A stretch of 64,000 nt of DNA from Streptomyces pseudovenezuelae. Its GTDB lineage: Bacteria > Actinomycetota > Actinomycetes > Streptomycetales > Streptomycetaceae. Made by a program: the position numbers and the translations under genes. Shown here one piece after another: positions 17,488 through 26,352 of the stretch (position 1 is the stretch's first letter; the number at the start of each line of letters is the position of its first letter). Location of the stretch: the NCBI RefSeq assembly GCF_029892565.1, contig NZ_JARXVH010000006.1:558001-622000 (forward strand), given 5' to 3'. The notes below the pieces were generated by a model. It did not search any database and was not told the origin of the DNA. It was given only the letters and a program-made list of their open reading frames with translations.

Positions 17488-19089
17488 ATGAGTGAGCGCA
17501 CCGACCCGCCCCAGACCGTCCTGCTGCGCCGTGGCGAGGTCCACAGCCCCGCCGACCCCTTCGCCACCGCGATGGTCGTGGAGCGCGGCCAGGTGGCCTG
17601 GGTGGGCTCCGAGGGGGCCGCCGACGCCTTCGCGGACGGTGTCGACGAGACCGTGGACCTGGACGGCGCTCTGGTCACCCCGGCGTTCACCGACGCCCAC
17701 GTGCACACCACGGCGACCGGCCTGGCCCTCACCGGCCTCGATCTGTCCGACGCGCCCTCGTTGGAGGCTGCCCTCGTCCGCGTACGGGACTTCGCCGCCG
17801 CCCGCCCCGACGACCGCGTCCTGCGCGGCCACGGCTGGGACGCGGCCCGCTGGCCTGGCGGTCGCCCCCCGACGCGCGCCGAGCTCGACGAGGCGGCCGG
17901 CGGACGCCCCCTCTACCTCAGCCGCATCGACGTCCACTCGGCGGTCGTGACCACCGCCCTGCTCGACCTCACCCCCGGTCTCGACGCGGCCGACGCCCCG
18001 CTCACCGGCGACGCCCACCACGCCGTCCGCGCCGCCACGCTCGCCGCCGTCACCCCGGCCCAGCGCGCCGAGGCCCAGCGTGCCGCCCTCGCCCACGCGG
18101 CCTCCCTCGGCATCGGCTCGGTCCACGAGTGCGCCGGGCCCGAGATCTCCTCCGAGGACGACTTCACCGACCTGCTGCGACTGGCCGCCGAGGAGACCGG
18201 CCCGCGGGTCGTCGGCTACTGGGCCGAGCAGGACGTCGAGAAGGCGCGCGCGCTCGGCGCGACTGGTGCGGCCGGCGACCTCTTCGTGGACGGCTCCCTC
18301 GGCTCGCACACCGCCTGTCTGCACCAGCCGTACACCGACGCCGACCACACGGGCACCGGCTACCTGGACGCCGACGCCGTCGCCGCCCATGTCGTCGCCT
18401 GCACCGAGGCGGGCCTGCAGGCGGGCTTCCACGCGATCGGCGACGCCGCCGTGACCGCCGTGGTCGAAGGCGTCCGCGCCGCCGCCGAGAAGGTCGGCCT
18501 GGCCCGGGTACGCGCCGCCCGCCACCGCGTCGAGCACGCCGAACTGCTCACCCCCGAGACGATCGCGGGCTTCGCCGAACTCGGCCTCACCGCCTCCGTC
18601 CAGCCGGCCTTCGACGCCCTGTGGGGCGGCGAGGACGGCATGTACGCCCGGCGCCTGGGCGCCGAGCGCGCGCGCTCCCTGAACCCCTTCGCGGCCCTCC
18701 TGCGCGCCGGTGTCCCCCTCGCCTTCGGTTCCGACAGCCCGGTCACGCCCCTCGACCCGTGGGGCACGGTCCGCGCCGCCGCCTTCCACCGCACGCCGGA
18801 GCACCGGGTCTCGGTGCGCGCGGCGTTCACCGCGCACACGCGGGGCGGCTGGCGGGCCGTCGGCCGCGACGACGCGGGCGTCCTGGTGCCGGGCGCTCCT
18901 GCGGACTACGCCGTGTGGCGCACCGACGAGCTGGTCGTGCAGGCCCCCGACGACCGGGTGGCCCGCTGGTCCACCGACCCCCGCTCGGGCACCCCCGGCC
19001 TGCCCGACCTGACCCCGGGCCACGACCTCCCCGTATGCCTGCGCACCGTGGTCGGCGGCCGGACGGTGTTCGTACGGCCGGGCGAGTGA
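17488..19089 (+). CDS. amidohydrolase of the YtcJ/Amidohydro_3 type
   Basis: A 533-aa metal-dependent hydrolase. The start TVLLRRGEVHSPADPF and the early metal ligand pair TDAHVHTTATG near residues 71-81 are typical. Later ligands are FHAIGDAAV, HRVEHAELLTPE and the catalytic FGSDSPVTPLDPWGT. The C-terminal composite beta domain closes with the GVLVPGAPADYAVW strand. YtcJ-like enzymes hydrolyse amide or ester bonds in diverse small molecules; the substrate is unknown. The ATG at 17488 is chosen; 20 extra upstream codons are possible but lack a ribosome-binding site. The neighbouring Lrp-type gene may regulate it. Confidence 0.88.
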   Translation: MSERTDPPQTVLLRRGEVHSPADPFATAMVVERGQVAWVGSEGAADAFADGVDETVDLDGALVTPAFTDAHVHTTATGLALTGLDLSDAPSLEAALVRVRDFAAARPDDRVLRGHGWDAARWPGGRPPTRAELDEAAGGRPLYLSRIDVHSAVVTTALLDLTPGLDAADAPLTGDAHHAVRAATLAAVTPAQRAEAQRAALAHAASLGIGSVHECAGPEISSEDDFTDLLRLAAEETGPRVVGYWAEQDVEKARALGATGAAGDLFVDGSLGSHTACLHQPYTDADHTGTGYLDADAVAAHVVACTEAGLQAGFHAIGDAAVTAVVEGVRAAAEKVGLARVRAARHRVEHAELLTPETIAGFAELGLTASVQPAFDALWGGEDGMYARRLGAERARSLNPFAALLRAGVPLAFGSDSPVTPLDPWGTVRAAAFHRTPEHRVSVRAAFTAHTRGGWRAVGRDDAGVLVPGAPADYAVWRTDELVVQAPDDRVARWSTDPRSGTPGLPDLTPGHDLPVCLRTVVGGRTVFVRPGE

Positions 19090-19644
19090 TCTCCCGGGGT
19101 GGCGCGGTACGGATCTTGGGTCGCCGCCTCGACGCGCGACCTGGGCATCCTCTGCCCTGACCAGGCCATCAGCGACGTAGCAGCAGGTCAGGCGACTGTT
19201 GACAGGCGGCGGCAACGGGCCGGTAGGTTCGGCCGAGTCCACCACCGGACGCCCGACCGGGGAACGTCCGCGCACTCGTCGCGGCGCCGCTGGGTCAGGG
19301 ACGGTGTGCCGCACCGGGGCACCGCCACTGGCAGCCAGGCTCAGTGCCCGCGCCGCAGCGAGGGAACGTTCCGGCCGGTCGGGGAGGTGTGACCCGGGTG
19401 GGGCCCGGACGCTCAGTAGACAACGGCTTTCGGTCGACCCGCAGCCAGCGGGCCCCAGGTCGGCCCGAAGGGCGCCGGGCCCCCATCCGCAGTTCGCAGC
19501 CGATTCACAGCTCACAAAAAACCCGAAAAGCCCATGCTTACCCCGCTCTTGTGGAAACGACACCACCATACGAACCTTCTGTCACGTCATCGCAGGCGGC
19601 GGCCACTATGGTGGATGTCTGCGTACGGACACGAAGGGGCAGCA
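19090..19644. other. intergenic region, 555 bp, upstream of ppm1
   Basis: No frame here looks like a gene by codon bias. An A-rich stretch at about 19513-19535 stands out from the background and probably marks the promoter zone of ppm1. I could not assign hexamers with confidence. Confidence 0.5.
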
Positions 19645-20442
19645 GTGAACGACGGCGACGGGACCCTCGCGGCACAGGACCGGGGGAGGCAGTTCGGGCC
19701 GCTCGGCACCGCCTTGGTGATCATCCCGACCTACAACGAGGCGGAGAACATCAAGTCGATCGTCGGCCGGGTGCGTGCCGCCGTCCCCGAGGCACACGTC
19801 CTCGTGGCCGACGACAACAGCCCCGACGGCACCGGCAAGCTCGCCGACGAACTGGCCGTCGAGGACGACCAGGTCCAGGTGCTGCACCGCAAGGGCAAGG
19901 AAGGCCTCGGCGCCGCCTACCTCGCGGGCTTCCGCTGGGGTCTGGAGCACGGCTACGGCGTGCTGATCGAGATGGACGCCGACGGCTCCCATCAGCCGGA
20001 GGAGCTGCCCCGGCTGCTCACCGCCCTCAAGGGCGCCGACCTCGTGCTCGGCTCGCGCTGGGTGCCGGGCGGGCGGGTCGTGAACTGGCCCAAGAGCCGC
20101 GAGGCCATCTCCCGCGGCGGCAGCCTCTACTCCCGGCTCGCTCTCGACCTGCCGCTGCGCGACATCACCGGTGGCTACCGCGCCTTCCGCCGCGAGACCC
20201 TCGAAGGCCTCGGCCTCGACGAGGTCTCCTCCCAGGGCTATTGCTTCCAGGTCGACCTGGCCCGCCGCTCGGTCAAGGCCGGCTACCACGTCGTCGAGGT
20301 GCCCATCACGTTCGTCGAGCGCGAACTGGGCGACTCCAAGATGAGCCGCGACATCCTCGTGGAGGCGCTGTGGCGGGTCACGGCGTGGGGCGCGACGGAG
20401 CGGGTCGGCAAAGTGCTGGGACGCGACAAGAAGCAGCCCTGA
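19645..20442 (+). CDS. ppm1: polyprenol-phosphate mannose synthase
   Basis: A 265-aa GT2 glycosyltransferase that transfers mannose from GDP-mannose to polyprenyl phosphate. It supplies the lipid-linked mannose for protein O-mannosylation in Streptomyces. It shows VIIPTYNEAENI (nucleotide-binding start), VADDNSPDGTG, and the catalytic EMDADGSHQPEELP with its DxD metal motif. LGSRWVPGGRVVNW and the RDITGGYRAFRRE acceptor loop follow. No transmembrane domain is present, so it is a Ppm1-type catalytic subunit without a fused Lnt domain. The GTG at 19645 has GAAGGGG upstream. fxsA follows 68 nt later. Confidence 0.9.
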   Translation: MNDGDGTLAAQDRGRQFGPLGTALVIIPTYNEAENIKSIVGRVRAAVPEAHVLVADDNSPDGTGKLADELAVEDDQVQVLHRKGKEGLGAAYLAGFRWGLEHGYGVLIEMDADGSHQPEELPRLLTALKGADLVLGSRWVPGGRVVNWPKSREAISRGGSLYSRLALDLPLRDITGGYRAFRRETLEGLGLDEVSSQGYCFQVDLARRSVKAGYHVVEVPITFVERELGDSKMSRDILVEALWRVTAWGATERVGKVLGRDKKQP

Positions 20443-20510
20443 CGGCCTTCACAGGCCCCGTTGATCATCCTCTTATGCCGCACTGAGCCGGGCCCAGGCA
20501 CACTGGATAC

Positions 20511-21059
20511 ATGACGACTGGTGCTCAGACCCCCACCCATCCGGCCCGGCCCCGGCGCTCGCGGCTGCGGACCTTCCTGCCGCTGGGCGCCGCCGCCTGG
20601 CTGGTGCTGGAGATCTGGCTGCTGACCGTGGTCGCGGGCGCCTCCAGCGGGTTCACCGTGTTCCTGCTGCTGGTCGCCGGCTTCGTGGTCGGCGCGGCGG
20701 TGATCAAGAAGGCGGGCCGACGGGCCTTCCAGAACCTGAACGAGGCGGTCCAGAAGGGCATCGCCCCGGCGAGCGGCGGCGGCAACGGGCTGATGATGCT
20801 CGGCGGCCTGCTCCTCATGATCCCCGGCCTGATCTCGGACGCCCTGGGCCTCCTCCTGCTGATCCCCCCGGTCCAGAAGGCCCTGAGCCGCCTGGCGGAG
20901 CGCACGGTGGAACGCAAGCTGCGCGCGGCCGGCCCCGGCAGCCTGGGCGACGCCTTCCAACAGGCCCGCATGCACCGCCCCGACGGCAAGGTGGTCCAGG
21001 GCGAGGTCATCCGCGACGAGCCACCCACTCAGGAACCGAAGCGTCCGCTGACAGGCTGA
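20511..21059 (+). CDS. fxsA: FxsA-family membrane protein
   Basis: A 182-aa protein with three to four hydrophobic segments (about residues 23-42, 46-65, 94-118). It has the FxsA family's Gly-rich core motif GLMMLGGLLLMIPGLISDALGLLLLIPPVQ. The polar C-terminal tail is probably cytosolic. FxsA relieves phage T7 exclusion by F plasmid in E. coli, but its normal role is unknown. The reading frame begins with an ATG 68 nt after ppm1 and ends just before a dispersed repeat. It is convergent with rbpA. Confidence 0.85.
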   Translation: MTTGAQTPTHPARPRRSRLRTFLPLGAAAWLVLEIWLLTVVAGASSGFTVFLLLVAGFVVGAAVIKKAGRRAFQNLNEAVQKGIAPASGGGNGLMMLGGLLLMIPGLISDALGLLLLIPPVQKALSRLAERTVERKLRAAGPGSLGDAFQQARMHRPDGKVVQGEVIRDEPPTQEPKRPLTG

Positions 21060-21070
21060 GAGCGTCCCAT

Positions 21071-21145
21071 TTTCGGCCCGTCCGGCGTTTGAGGACGAGG
21101 CCCTCCGGGCCGATGGGGGTCTGGGGGCGCAGCCCCAGGGCCCGC
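21071..21145. repeat. dispersed Streptomyces intergenic repeat (CCCGTCCGGCGTTTGAGGAC type)
   Basis: Contains CCCGTCCGGCGTTTGAGGAC, then GGGTCTGGGGGC and CAGCCCCAGGG. From memory, this is a very common repeat near gene ends in Streptomyces genomes. It lies between the convergent fxsA and rbpA genes. Confidence 0.65.
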
Positions 21146-21204
21146 ACCCCCACCCAGTCGCACCCAAGAACCCACCCGCAAAAACCCAGCCGTACCCAAA
21201 CAAA

Positions 21205-21249
21205 AACCGCGGGCGCCGTACGCAAACTTCACGTACGGCGCCCGCGGTT
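21205..21249 (-). terminator. strong intrinsic terminator of rbpA
   Basis: Perfect 18-bp inverted repeat with a 9-nt loop, 38 nt after the rbpA stop. On the minus strand the stem is followed by TTTTTGTTTG, a U-run unusual for this genome, which gives the direction. Confidence 0.88.
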
Positions 21250-21286
21250 ACGTGCGCGTTGTGTTCCCGCTCAAGCCCCGCAGGGA

Positions 21287-21661
21287 CTACGCCGACTTGC
21301 GGCTGTCCCTCGGGTGTACCGCGATATTCATCGCGCCGGAGCGGAGAACGGCCAGACGCTCCTCGAGGACCTCTTCGAGCTCCTCTCGGGTGCGCCGTTC
21401 CATCAGCATGTCCCAGTGCGTACGCGCGGGCTTGGCCTTCTTCTCTTCAGGGCCGTCGCCGTCAACGAGGAGAGCTTGGGCCCCGCAGACCTTGCACTCC
21501 CACTCCGGCGGAATCTCCGCCTCGACCGAGAAGGGCATCTCGAAGCGGTGCCCCTTCTCGCATGCGTACTCCACGGCCTGGCGCGGGGCCAGGTCGATGC
21601 CGCGGTCCGTCTCGTAGCTGGTCACCACGAGGCGCGTGCCGCGAAGAGCTCGCTCACTCAT
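21287..21661 (-). CDS. rbpA: RNA polymerase-binding protein RbpA
   Basis: A 124-aa actinobacterial transcription activator. It binds the beta subunit and group I/II sigma factors, stabilises the open complex and contributes to basal rifampicin tolerance. The core domain has the zinc ligands Cys34, His38, Cys56 and Cys59 (EYACEKGHRF; WECKVCG). A basic linker (KKAKPART) and the sigma-interaction helix HWDMLMERRTREELEEVLEERL follow. GGGAGG lies 8 nt before the ATG. A sigma-R promoter is visible upstream, consistent with the known disulfide-stress control in S. coelicolor, and an intrinsic terminator follows. Confidence 0.96.
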   Translation of the reverse strand: MSERALRGTRLVVTSYETDRGIDLAPRQAVEYACEKGHRFEMPFSVEAEIPPEWECKVCGAQALLVDGDGPEEKKAKPARTHWDMLMERRTREELEEVLEERLAVLRSGAMNIAVHPRDSRKSA

Positions 21662-21722
21662 GAATCGTGCCTCCCGGGCTTGTCGCCCACAGGACAGGTG
21701 TCGCTGTCGTCGTCATCCGGTC

Positions 21723-21748
21723 AACGTCCGGTCGGCGGTAAAGATTCC
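21723..21748 (-). promoter_or_regulatory. sigma-R promoter of rbpA (GGAAT-N18-GTT)
   Basis: Read on the minus strand, GGAAT (21744-21748) and GTT (21723-21725) are separated by exactly 18 nt, which is the sigma-R consensus. The element is about 60 nt upstream of the rbpA start. Known work in S. coelicolor places rbpA in the sigma-R regulon. Confidence 0.85.
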
Positions 21749-21824
21749 CGTTCCGGGTCCCGTTCCGGGTCATGCGTCACCGTCGTAGTCGCCCCTTGTT
21801 GTACCCACCAGTGCCCGTTTTGTC

Positions 21825-21842
21825 ACATCTGCTAGCAGATGT
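21825..21842. promoter_or_regulatory. perfect 18-bp palindrome upstream of rbpA
   Basis: ACATCTGCTAGCAGATGT is fully self-complementary with no loop, so a dimeric DNA-binding protein is more likely than an RNA hairpin. It lies about 80 bp upstream of the rbpA sigma-R promoter and 86 bp past the MFS stop. Confidence 0.45.
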
Positions 21843-21928
21843 CACCCAGCGTTTCGGCATCTTTGACGCGCAGTAACGGTACGCCTGGCAGGCCAAACGC
21901 GTACACTACCGCCCTTTCGCGTCGAACG

Positions 21929-23266
21929 CTAAATCCTCTCGGGAACAGGATTGCCCGCGTCGCCGATCGCCCGGCGCACCGGAACCCGTGCGAGCAGCAC
22001 AAACCCGATGACGAAGAAGGCCACCAGGGAGATGATCGCGTCCCGATAACTTCCTGTCAGCTGGTAGGTGATCCCGAACAGAAGAGGGCCCAACCAGCTC
22101 ATGCCCCGGTCGCTCATCTCGTACGCCGAGAAGTACTCGGCCTCCTTGCCGGGCGGGACGAGATGGGAGAACAGGGAGCGGGACAGGGCCTGGCTGCCGC
22201 CCAGGACCAGGCCGATGCCGGCCGCGAGGACGAAGAACCACACCGGCGCGCCGGCCGGCAGGAAGTACCCCGCCGCCAGCGTCACCGTCCACGCCACCAG
22301 CGAGCCGAGAATGGTGCGCTTGGCGCCGTACGTCCGGGCGAGTCGCCCCATGCCCAACGCGCCCGCCACCGCCAGCACCTGGACCAGGAGGATCGCGGCG
22401 ATCAGCGTGGACTGGCCGAGGCCGAGTTCCTCGGAGCCGTAGACCGAGGCCTGGGAGATCACCGTCTGGATGCCGTCGTTGTAGACGAGGTAGGCCAGCA
22501 GGAAGGAGAGGGTCAGTGGGTGGCGGCGCATGTGGCGGACCGTCGCGGCCAATTGGCGGAACCCCGGGGCGGTCGGCTCGGTCCGCGGCCCGGAGCGGCG
22601 GTCGCGCAACCGGCTCAACGGGATCAGCGTGAAGGCACCCCACCACAGGCCGGCCGAGGCCAGGCAGATGCGGACGGCCATCGGCTCCGAGACGCCGAAG
22701 GTGTCGTGCGCCAGATAGAGCACCAGGTTGGCGATCAGGACCAGTGATCCGGCCGCGTAGCCGAAGGCCCAGCCCCGGGAGGAGACCGCGTCGCGCTCCT
22801 CGGGCGGGGCGATCTGGGGCAGGTAGGAGTTGTAGAGCATCATCGCCACCGACTGCGCCGCGTTCGCGACGATCAGCAGCAGGCCGCCCAGCAGATAGCG
22901 GTCGCCGTCCAGGAAGAACATGCCGGTGGTCGCCGCGGCGCCCACATATGCCGCCACTCCGAGCAGCGGCTTCTTGCGGCCCGAGCGGTCGGCCGCCGCG
23001 CCCACCAGGGGCATCACCAGCACGGCCACGATCACCGACAAGGACACCGAGTACGCGAAGAAGGACCCGGCGCGCACGGGTATCCCCAGCGGATGCACGA
23101 ACCCGTCCGGGTCCGCCGCGTCCTTGGCGACCGACGTCAGATAGGGGCCGAGGAACACGGTGAGCACGCTCGTCGAGTAGACCGAGCAGGCCCAGTCGTA
23201 GAAGTACCAGCCGCGCTGTTCGCGCTGCCGGTCGAAGGCTTCCGCCCGCACGGTGTCGGCGCTCAC
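21929..23266 (-). CDS. MFS transporter, UMF1/Atg22-like
   Basis: A 445-aa membrane protein with about 12 predicted helices. The N-terminus QRGWYFYDWACSVYSTSVLTVFLGPYL and the GRKKPLLGVAAYVGAAATTGMFF loop match the UMF1 (Atg22-like) subgroup of the major facilitator superfamily. A long second helix pair and GWAFGYAAGSLVLIANLVLYL follow. Transport substrates of bacterial members are unknown; yeast Atg22 exports amino acids from the vacuole. The GTG start is used. It is 54 nt after the glycerophosphodiesterase gene on the same strand, and rbpA lies downstream behind its own promoter. Confidence 0.85.
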   Translation of the reverse strand: MSADTVRAEAFDRQREQRGWYFYDWACSVYSTSVLTVFLGPYLTSVAKDAADPDGFVHPLGIPVRAGSFFAYSVSLSVIVAVLVMPLVGAAADRSGRKKPLLGVAAYVGAAATTGMFFLDGDRYLLGGLLLIVANAAQSVAMMLYNSYLPQIAPPEERDAVSSRGWAFGYAAGSLVLIANLVLYLAHDTFGVSEPMAVRICLASAGLWWGAFTLIPLSRLRDRRSGPRTEPTAPGFRQLAATVRHMRRHPLTLSFLLAYLVYNDGIQTVISQASVYGSEELGLGQSTLIAAILLVQVLAVAGALGMGRLARTYGAKRTILGSLVAWTVTLAAGYFLPAGAPVWFFVLAAGIGLVLGGSQALSRSLFSHLVPPGKEAEYFSAYEMSDRGMSWLGPLLFGITYQLTGSYRDAIISLVAFFVIGFVLLARVPVRRAIGDAGNPVPERI

Positions 23267-23320
23267 CCGTGCCCTCGCTTCCCCGCTGAATGCGAAGGCT
23301 CGGCGGGGTGGTCCAGGGCC

Positions 23321-24088
23321 TCAGGCCCAGACGCCACGCTCTTCCATGACCTTGCGCAACGTGTCGATGTGATCGGTCATGATGCCATCCACCCCCAGGT
23401 CCAGGAGCCGGTGCATGCGATCGGGTTCGTTGATGGTCCACACGTGCACCTGCAGCCCGCGCGCGTGGGCGGTGCGTACGAAGCGCCGGTCGACGACCTG
23501 GATACCGGACTGGGCCTCGGGCACCTGGGCGGCGATCGCGGAGCGGCGCAGCGCGGCCGGGACACCCCAGGAGCGCAGCCGCAGATTGAGCACGCCCCGC
23601 GTGCCGTACGACGTCGCCAGGCGCGGTCCGGCCAGCCGCTGGGCGCGCAGCACGCGCGCCTCGGAGAAGGAGCCGACGCAGACGCGGTCCCAGGTGTTCG
23701 TGCGCTCGATCAGCTCCAGGAAGGGGCGGAGCGAGGCCTCGGCCTTGAGGTCCACGTTCCAGCGCGCTTCGGGGAAGGTCTCCAGGAGGTCCTCGAAGAG
23801 CGGTACGGGTTCCTTGCCCGCCACGCGCGCGTGGCTGACGTCCTTCCACATGAGGTCGCCTATGCGTCCGCCGCCGTCGGTCACCCGGTCCAGCGTCGCG
23901 TCGTGGAAGGCGACCAGCTTGCCGTCCGCCGTGGCGTGCACGTCGGTCTCCAGATAGCGGTAACCCGCCTGGACCGCCCGCCGGAACTGCAGTGCGGTGT
24001 TCTCCAGACCGTCCGCCGCCCCGCCCCGGTGGGCGAAGGGGATCGGGCCGGGGTGGTCGAGGTAGGGGTGGCGTATCGGCGTGCTCAC
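23321..24088 (-). CDS. glycerophosphodiester phosphodiesterase
   Basis: A 255-aa cytosolic GDPD-family enzyme that cleaves glycerophosphodiesters to glycerol-3-phosphate and an alcohol. It starts with the signature FAHRGGAADGLENTALQF, carries the metal site ETDVHATADGKLVAFHDATLDRVTDGGG, and ends with HVWTINEPDRMHRLLDLGVDGIMTDHID. No signal peptide is present, so it is not the secreted GlpQ type. The GTG start overlaps the stop of the upstream YczE gene (GTGA), showing translational coupling. The MFS gene follows 54 nt later. Confidence 0.93.
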   Translation of the reverse strand: MSTPIRHPYLDHPGPIPFAHRGGAADGLENTALQFRRAVQAGYRYLETDVHATADGKLVAFHDATLDRVTDGGGRIGDLMWKDVSHARVAGKEPVPLFEDLLETFPEARWNVDLKAEASLRPFLELIERTNTWDRVCVGSFSEARVLRAQRLAGPRLATSYGTRGVLNLRLRSWGVPAALRRSAIAAQVPEAQSGIQVVDRRFVRTAHARGLQVHVWTINEPDRMHRLLDLGVDGIMTDHIDTLRKVMEERGVWA

Positions 24089-24738
24089 CGACGCAGTATC
24101 GCGCGCCGCGGTTGCACGGTGGCAACGACCGTGCTGCCGCCGGATGCCGAGGGGACGTCGAACATCCGCAGGAAGAGCTGGGCCAGCGGTCCGATCGACA
24201 CCGCGTACAGGACCGTGCCGACGCCGACGGTGCCGCCGAGGGCGAAGCCGGTCGCGACGACCACGATCTCGATCGCCGTCCGCAGCAGCCGGATCGAGCG
24301 GCCGGTACGCCGGTGCAGCCCGGTCATCAGGCCGTCCCGCGGACCCGGGCCGAGGCGGGCGGCGATGTAGAGACCGGTGGCCGCGCCGTTGAGCAGGATG
24401 CCGGTCAGCATCAGTGGGATCCGTACGGCCAGGGAGTGCGCGTCGGGGACCAGGGCGAGCGTGCCGTCCATGGCGAGGCCGACCACGAAGACGTTGGAGA
24501 CCGTGCCGAGGCCGGGTCGCTGGCGCAGCGGGATCCACAGGAGCAGCACGGCCGCGCCGACGATGATCGACACGACGCCGATCGTCAGGCCGGTGAGCTC
24601 GGCGAGGCCCTGGTGCAGCACGTTCCAGGGTTCGAGACCCAGGCCCGCCACGACGAGAAGCGCGGAGCTGACTCCGTACAGGGCGAGCCCGACGTACAGC
24701 TGGATCAACCGTCTCGGGAGACGGCTCTTCGTGGACAA
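24085..24738 (-). CDS. YczE/YyaS-family membrane protein
   Basis: A 217-aa membrane protein with five predicted helices. It has the family opening LIQLYVGLALYGVSSALLVVAGLGLEPWNVLHQGLAE and the conserved LGPGPRDGLMTGLHRRTGRSIRLLRTAIE loop. YczE proteins are uncharacterised permease-like proteins typically encoded divergently from a MocR-type regulator, as here. It is coupled by GTGA to the glycerophosphodiesterase gene. Confidence 0.85.
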   Translation of the reverse strand: MSTKSRLPRRLIQLYVGLALYGVSSALLVVAGLGLEPWNVLHQGLAELTGLTIGVVSIIVGAAVLLLWIPLRQRPGLGTVSNVFVVGLAMDGTLALVPDAHSLAVRIPLMLTGILLNGAATGLYIAARLGPGPRDGLMTGLHRRTGRSIRLLRTAIEIVVVATGFALGGTVGVGTVLYAVSIGPLAQLFLRMFDVPSASGGSTVVATVQPRRAILRR

Positions 24739-24837
24739 GGGGATCCTCCAGTGGTCCTAGTGGCCTGCTCCATGTCACCCTGTGGCTTGGGTGGGGACGT
24801 CATCCATGGCCAATTCGAGGAAGGTGGACTGGTTTTC

Positions 24838-26337
24838 ATGGCGCAGTGGACCTCGGCGATGGGGGCGGCCCAGCTCGCCCGGCTGCTCAACTCCCAGCAG
24901 GACCGCCCCGCGGGCCCTGGCACCCGACGGCCGCCGGCCTACCGGGCGCTGGCCGACGGCGTACGGCTGCTGGTCCTGGAGGGCCGGGTGCCGGTTGCTG
25001 CCCGGCTGCCCGCCGAGCGCGAGCTGGCGCTGGCCCTGTCCGTCAGCCGTACGACGGTCGCGGCGGCCTACGAGGCGTTGCGCGCCGAGGGATTCCTGGA
25101 GTCCCGGCGCGGCGCGGGCAGTTGGACCGCCGTGCCGGCCGGAAACCCGCTCCCCGCGCGCGGGCTGGAGCCGCTGCCGCCCGAGGCGCTCGGCTCCCTG
25201 ATCGACCTGGGCTGCGCGGCACTGCCCGCGCCCGAGCCGTGGCTGACCCGGGCCGTCCAGGGCGCCCTGGAGGAGCTGCCGCCATACGCCCACACGCACG
25301 GCGACTACCCGGCCGGACTGCCCGCGCTGCGCGCGATGATCGCCGACCGGTACACCGCGCGCGGGATCCCGACGATGCCCGAGCAGATCATGGTGACGAC
25401 GGGCGCCATGGGCGCCATCGACGCGATCTGCCACCTCTTCGCGGGCCGCGGCGAGCGGGTCGCCGTGGAGTCGCCGTCGTACGCCAACATCCTTCAGCTG
25501 ATGCGGGAGGCGGGAGCGCGTCTGGTGCCGGTCGCGATGGCCGAGGGGCTGACCGGCTGGGACCTGGACCGCTGGCGGCAGGTGCTGCGCGAGGCCGCGC
25601 CGCGCATCGCGTACATCGTCGCCGACTTCCACAACCCGACCGGCGCGCTCGCCGACGACGGCCAGCGCCGGCAGCTCGTGGAGGCGGCCCGTTCCGCGGG
25701 CACGGTGCTGATCGCCGACGAGACGATGACCGAACTCTGGCTGGACGACGACGTCGAGATGCCGCGGCCCGTCTGCGCCTTCGACCCCGCCGGGTCCGTG
25801 GTGATCACCGTCGGCTCGGCCAGCAAGGCCTTCTGGGCGGGCCTGCGCATCGGCTGGGTGCGCGCCGCCCCGGACGTGATCCGCAGCCTGGTCTCCGCCC
25901 GCGCCTACGCCGACCTGGGCACGCCGGTGCTGGAGCAGCTGGCCGTGAACTGGCTGTTCGGCACCGGCGGTTGGGAGCAGGCCGTGCAGGTGCGGCGCGC
26001 CCAGGCGCGGGAGAACCGGGACGCCCTGGTCGCGGCGGTGCGGCGGGAGCTGCCGGGCTGGGAGTTCGAGGTGCCCCGGGGCGGACTCACGCTGTGGGTG
26101 CGGACCGGGGGCCTGTCGGGCTCGCGGATCGCCGAGGCGGGGGAGCGGGTCGGGGTGCGGGTGCCGTCGGGACCGCGGTTCGGGGTCGACGGTGCCTTCG
26201 AGGGCTATGTGCGGCTGCCGTTCACCGTGGGGGGCGCGGTCGCGGAGGAGGCGGCCGTGCGGCTCGCCGCCGCGGCGAAGCTGGTGGAGAGCGGGGGCTC
26301 CGGAACGGGCGAGGCGCCGCGCACGTTCGTGGCGTGA
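24838..26337 (+). CDS. MocR-family (GntR-aminotransferase) regulator, YczR-like
   Basis: A 499-aa fusion. The N-terminal winged-helix GntR domain covers about residues 25-100 (YRALADGVRLLVLEGRVPVAARLPAERELALALSVSRTTVAAAYEALRAEGFLESR). A fold-type-I aminotransferase-like domain starts from about residue 130. The PLP lysine lies in SASKAFWAGLRIGW, and cofactor residues are seen in ADFHNPTGAL and IADETMTELW. MocR proteins bind PLP and respond to amino-acid-like ligands; they are regulators, not enzymes. The ATG at 24838 gives the family N-terminus. Divergence from the YczE gene implies it controls that gene. A terminator follows. Confidence 0.9.
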   Translation: MAQWTSAMGAAQLARLLNSQQDRPAGPGTRRPPAYRALADGVRLLVLEGRVPVAARLPAERELALALSVSRTTVAAAYEALRAEGFLESRRGAGSWTAVPAGNPLPARGLEPLPPEALGSLIDLGCAALPAPEPWLTRAVQGALEELPPYAHTHGDYPAGLPALRAMIADRYTARGIPTMPEQIMVTTGAMGAIDAICHLFAGRGERVAVESPSYANILQLMREAGARLVPVAMAEGLTGWDLDRWRQVLREAAPRIAYIVADFHNPTGALADDGQRRQLVEAARSAGTVLIADETMTELWLDDDVEMPRPVCAFDPAGSVVITVGSASKAFWAGLRIGWVRAAPDVIRSLVSARAYADLGTPVLEQLAVNWLFGTGGWEQAVQVRRAQARENRDALVAAVRRELPGWEFEVPRGGLTLWVRTGGLSGSRIAEAGERVGVRVPSGPRFGVDGAFEGYVRLPFTVGGAVAEEAAVRLAAAAKLVESGGSGTGEAPRTFVA

Positions 26338-26352
26338 AACGGCCTGAGACGG

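Noticed and set aside
17335..19569. 744-aa minus-strand frame over the amidohydrolase gene
   Set aside because: Shadow frame; metal-ligand motifs are in the plus-strand product.
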